Positions 16,939-25,300 of a DNA stretch of 35,984 nucleotides are shown here, in pieces. The first letter of the stretch is position 1; the number at the start of each line of letters is the position of its first letter. Source of the DNA: JBOFHT01 sp051649785 (GTDB lineage: Archaea > Methanobacteriota > Methanobacteria > Methanobacteriales > Methanobacteriaceae). The stretch is taken from contig JBOFHT010000072.1 of NCBI GenBank assembly GCA_051649785.1, forward strand, positions 1 through 35,984, given 5' to 3'. The position numbers were made by a program, and so were the translations under genes. The notes beneath the pieces were generated by a model that saw nothing but the letters and a program-made list of their open reading frames with translations, was not told where the DNA came from and did not search any database.

Positions 16939-17979
16939 TTAAGGGTGTAGCCCAAAGTAGTCTAAAGATTCAGTTTCTTTAAATCCAAACATTATATTCA
17001 TATTATGAACCGCTTGACCAGATGCACCTTTAACAAGGTTGTCAATAGCTGAAATAATAACTAAATGGTTATTTTCATCTACTTCAAAGCAACCAATGTC
17101 TGCAAAATTAGAACCTCGAACGGCACTTAATTTTGGAATTTCACCATCATCTAAAACTCTAATAAATGGCTCATTTTTGTAGAATTTCTTATAAAGTTTA
17201 GCTATTTTTTCAGAATCATAGTCCTGAGAACTTTCATTTGATTTTGAATTTAAAAAGCTATGACTTGTTGTTAATATACCACGAATAACTGGAACTAGAT
17301 GTGGAGTAAAAGAAGTTCTAATATTAGAGAATTTAGCTAATTCCTTTTGTATTTCAGGACTATGGCGGTGAGTAGTTACTTTATAAGGATTAACATTATC
17401 TGCACAAGTAGGATAATGAGTAGCTTCATTTGGGCTAATACCTGCCCCACTTATACCAGTTTTTGAGTCAAAAATTATATTTTCAACAAGATTTTCTTTA
17501 GATAAAGGAAGCCCCGCTAAAATAGCTCCTGTTGGAAAACAGCCAGGATTAGCTACTAATTGAGCATTCTTAATTTCATCTCTGTGAATCTCAGGAAGAC
17601 CATAAACAGCTGAAATCTCATTTTCACGACTAGTATGTTCTAACTCATACCATTTTTCATAAGTTGCTATATCTTCAAACCTATAGTCTCCACTTAAATC
17701 AATACATTTGTATCCACGTTCCACTATATCTGGAACAATATTCATTGATGCTCCATGAGGAGTAGCTGTAATTATTAAATCTGCATCAATATCTTTAGTA
17801 TCTAAGTCTTCAAATACAAAGTTTGTGTTTCTAATATGAGGGTGAACCTTTGAAACATTTTTACCATTATATTTTCTTGAAGTTAATGCAGATATTTCAA
17901 CATCTTTATGATTAGATAAAATTCTAATTAATTCTCCGCCAGTATAGCCACTTGCTCCTATTACAGCTACTTTCACCAT
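16939..17979 (-). CDS. argC: N-acetyl-gamma-glutamyl-phosphate reductase
   Basis: ArgC reduces N-acetylglutamyl phosphate to the semialdehyde with NADPH in arginine synthesis. It has the N-terminal VIGASGYTGGELIR (residues 6-19), LSGDYR (95-100), the active-site ANPGCFPTGAIL with Cys147, GISGAG, and HRHSPEIQ containing the catalytic His. It is 346 residues, typical length. A short Ser/Asn-rich loop (NSKSNESSQDYDSE) lies in the C-terminal half. GGAAG precedes the ATG. It lies in a minus-strand series hisA-ribL-argC-secF whose gaps (66-252 nt) make co-transcription uncertain. Confidence 0.96.
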   Translation of the reverse strand: MVKVAVIGASGYTGGELIRILSNHKDVEISALTSRKYNGKNVSKVHPHIRNTNFVFEDLDTKDIDADLIITATPHGASMNIVPDIVERGYKCIDLSGDYRFEDIATYEKWYELEHTSRENEISAVYGLPEIHRDEIKNAQLVANPGCFPTGAILAGLPLSKENLVENIIFDSKTGISGAGISPNEATHYPTCADNVNPYKVTTHRHSPEIQKELAKFSNIRTSFTPHLVPVIRGILTTSHSFLNSKSNESSQDYDSEKIAKLYKKFYKNEPFIRVLDDGEIPKLSAVRGSNFADIGCFEVDENNHLVIISAIDNLVKGASGQAVHNMNIMFGFKETESLDYFGLHP

Positions 17980-18161
17980 TGTTTCAACTTCCTTTATAGT
18001 TCTATTATTAATATTGTTAGTAGTAATATTATTAGTAGTATAATTATCAATAATAATATTAGTAGTAATTATTAGTGTATAGTTATTAATAGTAATATTA
18101 TTTATATTGATAGTAATATTATTAGTAGTAATTATTGCACATAATCAAAATTATTTATAAA

Positions 18162-18617
18162 TTAACAGTCTTCAAAACATTTTTCATTGAATTTAGTGTT
18201 TAATATTTTCTTAATTATCTTACAGCTACTATCTAAGTCTCCAGTTTGATATTCAGCTACTCTAATAACTTCACAGTCAAAATTTCTTTTTTTAAGTTCT
18301 TCTTGAAGTTTAGAAATATCAAATTTTTGGTCTTTACCAATAGCTATTATATCTGGATTAATTTCCCCTACAATTTTAAACATATCTGTTTTATGGCCAA
18401 GATATGCTTCATCAACAGGTTTTAAGAATTTAATAGTTTCAAGTCTTTGCTTTTCACCAACAATAGGAACTCGCTTTTTCTTAATAACAGTTGAATCTCT
18501 AGCTACAACAACAACAAGTTTTGCACCGTTCCCCCCTAATTTTTTAGCTTCTTCTAAGAATAGTCCATGTCCTGAATGTATTAAGTCAAATGTTCCTGTT
18601 GCCATTACTTTTTTCAA
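18162..18617 (-). CDS. ribL: Archaeal FAD synthetase-type cytidylyltransferase
   Basis: This is a 151-residue nucleotidyltransferase with the motif GTFDLIHSGHGLFL (residues 8-21, HxGH type), followed by VVVVARDSTV, a KKKRVPIVGEKQRLE segment, KPVDEAYLGH and PDIIAIGKDQKFD. This matches the archaeal RibL family, which makes FAD from FMN using ATP (CTP is also accepted by characterised members). C-terminal cysteines (SSCKIIKK, KCFEDC) fit the redox-sensitive cysteines known in that family. The start is TTG, preceded by GGTG at an acceptable distance; the next in-frame Met (residue 5) would remove the first beta strand. A related glycerol-phosphate cytidylyltransferase-type activity is the main alternative. 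Confidence 0.8.
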   Translation of the reverse strand: MKKVMATGTFDLIHSGHGLFLEEAKKLGGNGAKLVVVVARDSTVIKKKRVPIVGEKQRLETIKFLKPVDEAYLGHKTDMFKIVGEINPDIIAIGKDQKFDISKLQEELKKRNFDCEVIRVAEYQTGDLDSSCKIIKKILNTKFNEKCFEDC

Positions 18618-18683
18618 TTATAACACCTTTAATAAATTTGAATTATGAGTAAAAAAATATGATATGTAAAATATGTAAATATG

Positions 18684-19421
18684 CTACTTATTCTGATATT
18701 TTAAAGCATCTTTAAGATTTAATTTGTTTTTGTAAAGTGCTGAGCCAATTACTATTCCTGAAACATCTGTTTTAGCTAATTTTTGAACATCTTCTATTGA
18801 TGTAATTCCCCCAGAGTAAACAACAGGAATATCTGTTGCATTAAGAAGTTCAATAACAGGATCTAAATAAAATCCACCAAGAAGACCTTCAACATCAACA
18901 TTAGTAAATAAAATACTTCCAGCCCCTTTATCTTCAAAGCATTTAGCTATTTCAGGAGCAGATTTAGATATTTTTTCTTTCCAACCTTTAATAACAACTT
19001 TAGAATCTTTACTATCAAGTGAAACCATAATACGGTCACTACCATATTCATTAGATAAATCAGAAATAATTTGAGGATTTTCAATAGCTACTGTTCCAAA
19101 AATTAATCTTTCAATATCCAAATCAAGGAGTTTTTTTGCGTATTCAATTGTCCTTATTCCACCACCAAGCTGAATCGGTACAGAAACTGTATCAAGTATC
19201 TTTTTAATAGTGCTTAAGTTGTCAGTTCCATCAATCGCCCCATCTAAATCAATTACATGAACTAGTTCGGCACCAGCATCTTCCCATGATTTAGCTACTT
19301 TTTCAGGGTTTTCTATTACTACCATTTCACTTCCGGGCTTTCCTTGAACTAGCTGGACACATTTACCATTTCTAATATCAACAGCAGGCATTATTAGCAT
19401 TTTATTTTTATTTAATGACAT
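18684..19421 (-). CDS. hisA: HisA, ProFAR isomerase of histidine synthesis
   Basis: HisA is a (beta/alpha)8 barrel isomerase converting ProFAR to PRFAR. Motifs include PAVDIRNGKCVQLVQG with catalytic Asp15, the phosphate-binding LGGGIRT (residues 85-91), VSLDSKD with catalytic Asp136, LFTNVDVEGLL, and the second phosphate site YSGGITS. It is 245 residues, normal length, with a few extra residues before the usual start. The chosen ATG has AAGGA about 13 nt upstream; an alternative Met at residue 8 has no better site. No other his gene is in the window. Confidence 0.95.
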   Translation of the reverse strand: MSLNKNKMLIMPAVDIRNGKCVQLVQGKPGSEMVVIENPEKVAKSWEDAGAELVHVIDLDGAIDGTDNLSTIKKILDTVSVPIQLGGGIRTIEYAKKLLDLDIERLIFGTVAIENPQIISDLSNEYGSDRIMVSLDSKDSKVVIKGWKEKISKSAPEIAKCFEDKGAGSILFTNVDVEGLLGGFYLDPVIELLNATDIPVVYSGGITSIEDVQKLAKTDVSGIVIGSALYKNKLNLKDALKYQNK

Positions 19422-19586
19422 AATATTCTTTTCCTTATTAATTATATAGTTATTATTATTAATTATTGTTATTAATTATTGTTGTTATTATTATGAATAA
19501 TATTAGTTTGAATTATTAAGCTATTAATATTATTAAAATGGTTAAGCTATTAAAATTAGTTATTTGAATTAATAAGCCAATATTAT

Positions 19587-19979
19587 TCAAATTATCTTAA
19601 CAAAAAACTTTCTAGTTCTAGGACCATCAAATTCACAGAAGTAAATTCCTTGCCAAGTTCCAAGAACTAATTTACTTTCATGAATAATAACTGTTTGGCT
19701 TGCACCTACACAACTTGACTTTAAATGGGCTGAAGAGTTTCCTTCATAATGACGAAACTCAGCTCTATCAGGAAATGCTTTATTGAGTCCAAAAAGTAAG
19801 TCAGTTACAACATCAGAGTCAGCATTTTCATTTATAGTAATTCCTCCAGTTGTATGAGGACAATAAATAATACAAATACCTTCTTTTACTCCACTTTCTA
19901 CAACAGAACTAGCTACTTGCTGTGTGACATTATAAAGATTTTCTTTCTCAGTTTTAAGGATATATTCATATAAACTAAT
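19587..19979 (-). CDS. yjbQ: YjbQ/UPF0047 family protein, start ambiguous (ATT or GTG)
   Basis: This small YjbQ family (UPF0047) protein has motifs IIYCPHTTGGITINENAD, GNSSAHLKSS and LGTWQGIYFCEFDGPR. Some family members show weak thiamine-phosphate synthase activity, but the true role is not settled. The frame allows a GTG at 19988, but the ribosome-binding sequence GGAAGTGA overlaps that GTG, leaving almost no spacing. ATT at 19979 lies 13 nt from the first G, as for hisA. I prefer the ATT, giving 130 residues. If GTG is used the protein is 133 residues. It is divergent from truA. Confidence 0.85.
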   Translation of the reverse strand: MSLYEYILKTEKENLYNVTQQVASSVVESGVKEGICIIYCPHTTGGITINENADSDVVTDLLFGLNKAFPDRAEFRHYEGNSSAHLKSSCVGASQTVIIHESKLVLGTWQGIYFCEFDGPRTRKFFVKII

Positions 19980-20370
19980 AAGATTCACTTCCTAATTAAG
20001 ATACATCATATATAAAATATATAATTATACTATCTATTAAATATCATTATTTAGTTATATTTTACTTTATTATTATATTCTTCTATTGAAATAGCCTACT
20101 GAGAAGTATTAATATAATTAATACTAATATATAATAGATTATTATATAAATATAGTGTTATCTATTTTAATATAAATAATAATTTTTTTGCCCATATTAA
20201 TTATTAAATAAATATTAATAGTATTATATATTAAATAGTTAACAATGTAAATAAATTTAATTTTATATTAAAGTTGATTTATTTAATAATTAATAGCCAT
20301 TATTGAAAAAACTTTAGATTCTTAGTTTAATTTATAATTAATTAACTTAAATATTGTAAATGGTAAAAAT
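19980..20370. other. Divergent AT-rich spacer between yjbQ and truA
   Basis: No gene is supported. The region must hold the promoters of both flanking genes. TATA-like words such as TATATAAAATATAT (about 20010-20023) and ATTATATAAATATA (about 20141-20154) are present, but composition makes such matches common. Confidence 0.4.
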
Positions 20371-21396
20371 ATGAGACAAGTTGCTTTAAAAATAGCTTAT
20401 ATTGGTTCTAACTTTTATGGATTTCAGCGTCAACCTAATGTTCGAACAGTTGAAGGAGAATTAATAAAAGCATTTCTTGATTTGGAAATAATCGAAGATG
20501 TTGCAAAATCACGATTTTCACTGGGAGGTAGAACTGATAGAGGAGTTCATGCCCTTGGAAATGTAATATCATTTAGAACTGATAAAGAAATATATATTAA
20601 CCAAGTTAATGCTATTCTTCCAAAAGATGTTCAAATAATAGCTACTGCTAAAGTACAAATGGGTTTTAAACCACGTTATGCAGAGTCTCGTTATTACAGA
20701 TACTTGTTGTTAGATGATGACCCTGACGACCTTAATATTGAACTTATGAAAAAAGTAGCTAGCTATTTTATAGGGGAACATGATTTTACTAATTTTTCTA
20801 AAAAAGATTCTAGTAAATCCCGTAATCCTATTCGTAAAATAGATAAACTTGAAATTGTTAGTTTAAATGATCCAATAGGTTGTGATTTATCAATTGAAGC
20901 TCTAAATTCTAACAAAAAGAATACCAAAACAAAAATAAGTCCCCCAAATATCAATTACAATAATAAAAACACTAACAACAACACTAACAATAATAGTAAT
21001 AATAATAATATAAATACACACAACAATAACACCATAACAAACCGTGGCAACAATACAGCAAATGTTTTAGCTATTGATATAGTTGGTGAAAGCTTTTTAT
21101 GGAATATGGTTCGTAAAATTGCAACAATAATAGTAGCTGTGGGTAAAGGAGATTTAGAATCAGATTCAGTTTTAGAACTATTAAATCCAACTGAAAATCG
21201 AATTAATGTTGAAAATATGCCTGCTGAATATTTAATGCTTATGAACACACAATATCCTAAAATTAAGTTTAATTATGATGAATATGCTTGTGAAGGGTTT
21301 TTAAGAACACTGATTGAAGAAATGGAACTATTTAGAAAAAGATATTTAATAAAAAAGAACTTTTTACTTAGTGCTTGTGAATTCTTAGATTTATAA
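20371..21396 (+). CDS. truA: tRNA pseudouridine synthase A-like
   Basis: TruA-family pseudouridine synthases modify uridines in tRNA (positions 38-40 for TruA; archaeal Pus10 is unrelated). The N terminus ALKIAYIGSNFYGFQRQP and the catalytic motif GGRTDRGVHA with Asp56 are intact, followed by ESRYYRYLL, GEHDFTNFSK and the C-terminal ESFLWNMVRKIA. The 341-residue length is above the usual 245-280, explained by an Asn/Thr-rich insert at about residues 178-229 between conserved strands, mostly AAT and AAC codons. The ATG has GGTA in register. It is followed after 196 nt by the riboflavin-pathway reductase, probably in the same transcript. Confidence 0.92.
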   Translation: MRQVALKIAYIGSNFYGFQRQPNVRTVEGELIKAFLDLEIIEDVAKSRFSLGGRTDRGVHALGNVISFRTDKEIYINQVNAILPKDVQIIATAKVQMGFKPRYAESRYYRYLLLDDDPDDLNIELMKKVASYFIGEHDFTNFSKKDSSKSRNPIRKIDKLEIVSLNDPIGCDLSIEALNSNKKNTKTKISPPNINYNNKNTNNNTNNNSNNNNINTHNNNTITNRGNNTANVLAIDIVGESFLWNMVRKIATIIVAVGKGDLESDSVLELLNPTENRINVENMPAEYLMLMNTQYPKIKFNYDEYACEGFLRTLIEEMELFRKRYLIKKNFLLSACEFLDL

Positions 21397-21592
21397 TACT
21401 AAAATAGGGATAATATTATAGATAATATTAATAATAAAATCAATATGGATATAAATAATAATAGTAATATTATAAGGATATTAGATTCCAATAATACTTA
21501 ATATAACTATTATACGAATAATAATGTTAATAATATAGGCAATAATAACATTAATAGTAAAAATAACTATGTTTAGGTAAAAAGGTGAGATT
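21397..21592. repeat. AAT-triplet-rich spacer between truA and the reductase gene
   Basis: In the plus-strand frame continuous with truA, the spacer reads almost entirely as Asn, Ile and Asp codons interrupted by a few stop codons, like the Asn inserts on either side. No start or conserved product is seen, so it looks like a noncoding triplet expansion. Confidence 0.5.
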
Positions 21593-22375
21593 ATGGCATT
21601 GAAAAAACCGTATGTTATATTAAATGCAGCTATGACATTAGATGGGAAAATTGCAACGAAAACCAGTAGTTCTGAGATATCTGGACCTGATGATTTAATT
21701 CGTGTTCATAAGCTACGTGCTGAGGTAGATGGGATAATGGTTGGAATAGGGACTGTTTTAGCAGATAATCCTCGTTTAACAGTTCATAAAATTGATGTTA
21801 ATAATCTAGAAAATATTAAAGATGCTAGCAATATTAACCCAGTGCGTGTTATAGTGGATAGTAATTTAAGAACACCTTTTAATTTTAGGGTTTTAAATAA
21901 GGATGCTAAAACTATAGTAGCTATTAGTGGAAATACAGCAAATAATACAAGTCATAACATGAATAATATTACAAATAATAACAAGCATAATAATAAATCC
22001 AATAATACACCTAAAACTAAAAATTCTGAGAAAATAGATAAACTTCAAGAAGTCAAAAATCTAGAAAACTGTGAAATATTTGCTTCAGGTGAAAAACAAG
22101 TTGATTTGAAACTACTTATGAATTATTTATATGAAGAAGGAATTGAAACCCTTATGTTAGAAGGAGGATCAACTTTAAACTTCTCTATGTTAGAATTAGG
22201 CCTAATTAATGAAATTAAATTATGTGTAGCTCCTAAAATAATTGGTGGGAAAGATGCAAAAACACTATTTGATGGAAATGGAATAGATTATATGAAAGAT
22301 GGTGTTAATCTTAAACTAAAAAATAGCTACACCTTAGGAAAAGACTTAATTTTAGAATATGATATTTTACAATAA
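21593..22375 (+). CDS. 2,5-diamino-6-ribosylamino-4(3H)-pyrimidinone 5'-phosphate reductase
   Basis: This matches the archaeal RibD C-terminal-type reductase that uses NADPH to open the ribosyl ring in riboflavin and F420-chromophore precursor synthesis. Motifs are the N-terminal PYVILNAAMTLDGKIATK (residues 6-23), LRAEVDGIMVGIGTVLADNPRLT (41-63), VRVIVDSNLRTP, and MLEGGSTLNFSMLE followed by LCVAPKIIGG. There is no deaminase domain, as usual in archaea. The length of 260 exceeds the usual 215-230 because of an Asn-rich insert at about residues 114-145. GGTGAG precedes the ATG in exact register. Product supplies both FAD (see ribL) and F420. Confidence 0.9.
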   Translation: MALKKPYVILNAAMTLDGKIATKTSSSEISGPDDLIRVHKLRAEVDGIMVGIGTVLADNPRLTVHKIDVNNLENIKDASNINPVRVIVDSNLRTPFNFRVLNKDAKTIVAISGNTANNTSHNMNNITNNNKHNNKSNNTPKTKNSEKIDKLQEVKNLENCEIFASGEKQVDLKLLMNYLYEEGIETLMLEGGSTLNFSMLELGLINEIKLCVAPKIIGGKDAKTLFDGNGIDYMKDGVNLKLKNSYTLGKDLILEYDILQ

Positions 22376-23082
22376 AATAATAAAATAATAAATAAATAAT
22401 CGAATAATTAGATAAGTCTCAAAGTAATCTTAACATAGCATATTTAATAAAACATAATATATAATCCTAATATTGAAAACAGCAGTTTAATATCAAATAG
22501 CTATAAATTTACTTATTTAATTAATATTAATGCTTTAAATAAGATATTCAAATGTTTTGAAATAGCTATAGCCCTTCCATTAATAAATCATATCTATTAT
22601 AAGCAAATATCAACTATTTTAATAAGAACTAAAGAGAATATATCTATTTTTATTAAAATACCTTAAATTATTGAGTATATATAGAAATTAGGACGATATT
22701 ACTCTTATTTTAAAATACAAAACCTTTATATGCGATTAAGTATAATGTTTAAATTGCCTAAAAAAGCATAGATATAAAATAATAATAAATATTCATAATA
22801 ATAAATTATTTTAATTGCTAATAGGTATAAATTATTTATATAAAATATATTATCCATACATAAATAATTATAATAACAAAATCGAAATATGATATTATAA
22901 TTAAAAAAATTTAAAGAATATTAAATCTTTAATTTGAAAAAAGTTACCTCAAATTATTAATAGGTTTAATTTAGTTAGAACTTATAATTAAATTATATTA
23001 AATATTAATTTACCAAATATGATTTGTTATAGTGCCTGATTATTCTATTAAATAGGTTACTTTAGTCAATGGAGGCCAAAAT
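22376..23082. other. Long spacer holding the promoter and leader of the first PMBR gene
   Basis: No gene is supported in this 707-nt stretch; all frames have frequent stops. It contains a strong archaeal promoter-like sequence at 22719-22732 that is repeated exactly upstream of the second paralogue, implying a leader of about 320 nt. Confidence 0.55.
22719..22732 (+). promoter_or_regulatory. Putative BRE/TATA promoter of the first PMBR protein gene
   Basis: The 14-mer AAAACCTTTATATG contains a purine-rich element followed by a TATA-box-like TTTATATG. The identical 14-mer is found at 25061-25074 upstream of the second paralogue. Transcription would start about 25 nt downstream, leaving a leader of about 320 nt before the ATT start. 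Confidence 0.6.
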
Positions 23083-24429
23083 ATTTCGATAAATAAAAAA
23101 TTAGTAATGAAAATAACATTTCTTACTATTGTATTTGCATTATTAAGTCTAGGTGCAGTTTCTGCAGAAATATTAGATGAAAGTGTAAATCAAAACATAT
23201 TAAATAACTCAAATAATAATAATAATCCTTACAATAACACTAATACTAGCACTAATAATAACAATAATAGCATTATTAATAGTACTATTAACACTAACGT
23301 CGCTATTAGCAATTTTAATAGCTCAAATAGTTCAAATATTATTTCTACTAATTCAAGTAAAAATACTAATAATACAGTTACAACTGCTAAAGTAGAAAGT
23401 AAAAATACTACTGTAAAGGCAGCAGCTGGTGACTATAAGCTCACTAGTTTAAATCAAAAAGTTATATTAGCTGCAGCACTTAGTATTCAAAAATACATTA
23501 AAAAGAATGGGAAACTTCCAAACTATATTATTATTGAAGGTCAAAAGTTCTCAATGCCAGAATTTTTGTATTTAATTACAAAAACCACATATAATATAAA
23601 TAAAAAAATTAAGTCAAATACTACTATAGTGTATGGTGTTGGAAATCCAAGTAAAGCATCTGGATCTAGTATTAAAAAATACTTTACAAAATCTGATTAT
23701 ATTGGTGTTGCTAATAGAATAGCTAAGTTTATAAGCAAAGGAGTTGCTCCTAATTATGCAAAAACCAAAGTTGGAAAGATGCAATATCAAACATTAATAA
23801 ATGCATATGTCCAAATACTTAGTTATTACAAGACTTATAAAAAATTACCTTTAAAAACATATATTAATATCAAAAATAATAGCAAATTAAATAAAAATCT
23901 GCCAAAATATTATCTTACTAGTACTGTTATTAATATAAATAGAGTTAATATATTGTATAAAGGTGACAATGAAGATTTAGGAGAATATCTCCAATCTACT
24001 AAAAATTGTCAAGTAGATGATAGTTACATTCAAAATTTAGCTAAAAAAATAACAAAAGGCCATAGTACAGCTATTGGAAAAGCTAAAGCAATATTTGAAT
24101 GGGTGAAAAACACTTTAAGTTATAGTTTTTATTATAATACTAAATATGGTGCTAAAAAAACATCTACCCTTAAAAAAGGTAACTGTGTAGATCACGCACA
24201 TTTAATTGTAGCTCTTTCAAGAGCTAGTGGAATAGCTACACGGTATGTTCATGGAACTTGTAAATTCTCTAGTGGAAATACATATGGACATGTTTGGGCC
24301 CAGGTACTTGTGGATAATAAATGGGTTGCAGTTGATGCAACAAGTTCCAATAATCAGTTTGGTGTTATAAAAAGCTGGGATATTAACAGCTTCAAATTAA
24401 AAGGAACTCATATAAACTTACCATTCTAG
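23083..24429 (+). CDS. Exported pseudomurein-binding-repeat transglutaminase-like protein A, probable ATT start
   Basis: The protein is a putative pseudomurein-cleaving peptidase. From an ATT start (448 residues) it has a signal peptide with basic SINKK and a hydrophobic core ending LGAVSAE, an Asn/Ser/Thr-rich linker (about 35-108), two pseudomurein-binding-type repeats (about 124-180 with GKLPNYIIIEGQKFSMPEFL, and 205-265), and a transglutaminase-like domain with GNCVDHAH (Cys368), YGHVWAQ (His403) and VAVDATSS (Asp418). The triad and repeat arrangement resemble the pseudomurein endoisopeptidases PeiW/PeiP (family C71), which cut the Ala-Lys isopeptide link. GGAGG at 23071-23075 lies 7 nt before the ATT; the next in-frame ATG (23107) is 31 nt away with no site of its own. 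Probably a host autolysin for wall growth or cell separation. Confidence 0.82.
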   Translation: MSINKKLVMKITFLTIVFALLSLGAVSAEILDESVNQNILNNSNNNNNPYNNTNTSTNNNNNSIINSTINTNVAISNFNSSNSSNIISTNSSKNTNNTVTTAKVESKNTTVKAAAGDYKLTSLNQKVILAAALSIQKYIKKNGKLPNYIIIEGQKFSMPEFLYLITKTTYNINKKIKSNTTIVYGVGNPSKASGSSIKKYFTKSDYIGVANRIAKFISKGVAPNYAKTKVGKMQYQTLINAYVQILSYYKTYKKLPLKTYINIKNNSKLNKNLPKYYLTSTVININRVNILYKGDNEDLGEYLQSTKNCQVDDSYIQNLAKKITKGHSTAIGKAKAIFEWVKNTLSYSFYYNTKYGAKKTSTLKKGNCVDHAHLIVALSRASGIATRYVHGTCKFSSGNTYGHVWAQVLVDNKWVAVDATSSNNQFGVIKSWDINSFKLKGTHINLPF

Positions 24430-24448
24430 TTTTTAGAGTTTAAAATTA

Positions 24449-24500
24449 ATTTTTTATTTTTAAATTTTTTTTTAAATTTTTTATTTTATTTTTATTATTC
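24449..24500 (+). terminator. T-rich terminator after PMBR gene A
   Basis: Starting 20 nt after the stop there are several runs of 5 to 10 T residues within about 50 nt and no strong hairpin. U-rich tracts of this kind terminate archaeal transcription. Confidence 0.6.
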
Positions 24501-24889
24501 TTCATATTTTACTATTATTCTTATTTTAACTATTTTTAATTTATTTAGTTTATGTAATTAGCTTACTTTAATTCTTTTCACATTAATTCTTTTAGCCTAT
24601 TACTCCCAATTATAATTAAATCATTTCTAGATTATCTATGGCTAGAAATTTAAAAATATTTCAAAATAAATTTTATGTATTAAAACTTTTATTTTTAGCT
24701 GAATAGTTTATTTAAAAAGTATATCCGATTAATACTTATAAAAAATTGATTATTTGGTGTTTAACAATTTTAAAACTTAATATCATTTAAAATAGTTCAA
24801 ATAATTACTTATTTTAAAGTTCTACAAATTACTAGAAAATTATAGCCGTATAAAGAAAGGCAAATATTAGTAATTTAGACTTAATAACT

Positions 24890-24913
24890 AGAATAAAGCT
24901 TTATTCTCTTTTT
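24890..24913 (+). terminator. Perfect palindrome followed by T run
   Basis: AGAATAAAG/CTTTATTCT forms an 18-bp perfect palindrome (as RNA a 7-bp stem with an AGCT loop) followed by CTTTTT. It looks like a hairpin terminator on the plus strand, yet it lies 460 nt past the gene A stop. It might end an unannotated small RNA, or be a protein-binding site. Confidence 0.4.
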
Positions 24914-25060
24914 ATATTACTTAATATACTCTTTAATGTTTTAAAAACTATAGCCCCTTATATTACTGTTTAAACTAGTATATTTTTGTTTAATATGATA
25001 AAGAATAATAAATAAAGATAATTTAGCTTAAAACTCTTTAAAATGCCTTAAAATTAAATG

Positions 25061-25074
25061 AAAACCTTTATATG
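25061..25074 (+). promoter_or_regulatory. Putative BRE/TATA promoter of the second PMBR protein gene
   Basis: AAAACCTTTATATG, identical to 22719-22732. With initiation about 25 nt downstream the leader before the ATA start would be about 200 nt. Confidence 0.6.
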
Positions 25075-25300
25075 TAAACAAAGCAATAATAATTATTGGT
25101 AGATATAAAAATGAAAAAAATGTAGATAAAAATATATAAAAATATAATATTATAAAAAAAAAAGCTAAAAAAGTTTTATATAATTATTCATTATTATAAA
25201 TTCTAAGAAAATAAAAATTTTAATAAAATAAATTTCTAGACAAAATTAGGAACTATTATTCATAATCATAGAATTTTTTACTTTAAGTGGAGGCTAGACA

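Larger units (their letters stand above)
24430..25300. other. Long spacer between PMBR genes A and B
   Basis: No gene is supported in these 871 nt. It holds the T-rich terminator of gene A, an 18-bp palindrome at 24890-24907 followed by CTTTTT, and the promoter-like 14-mer at 25061-25074. Confidence 0.55.
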
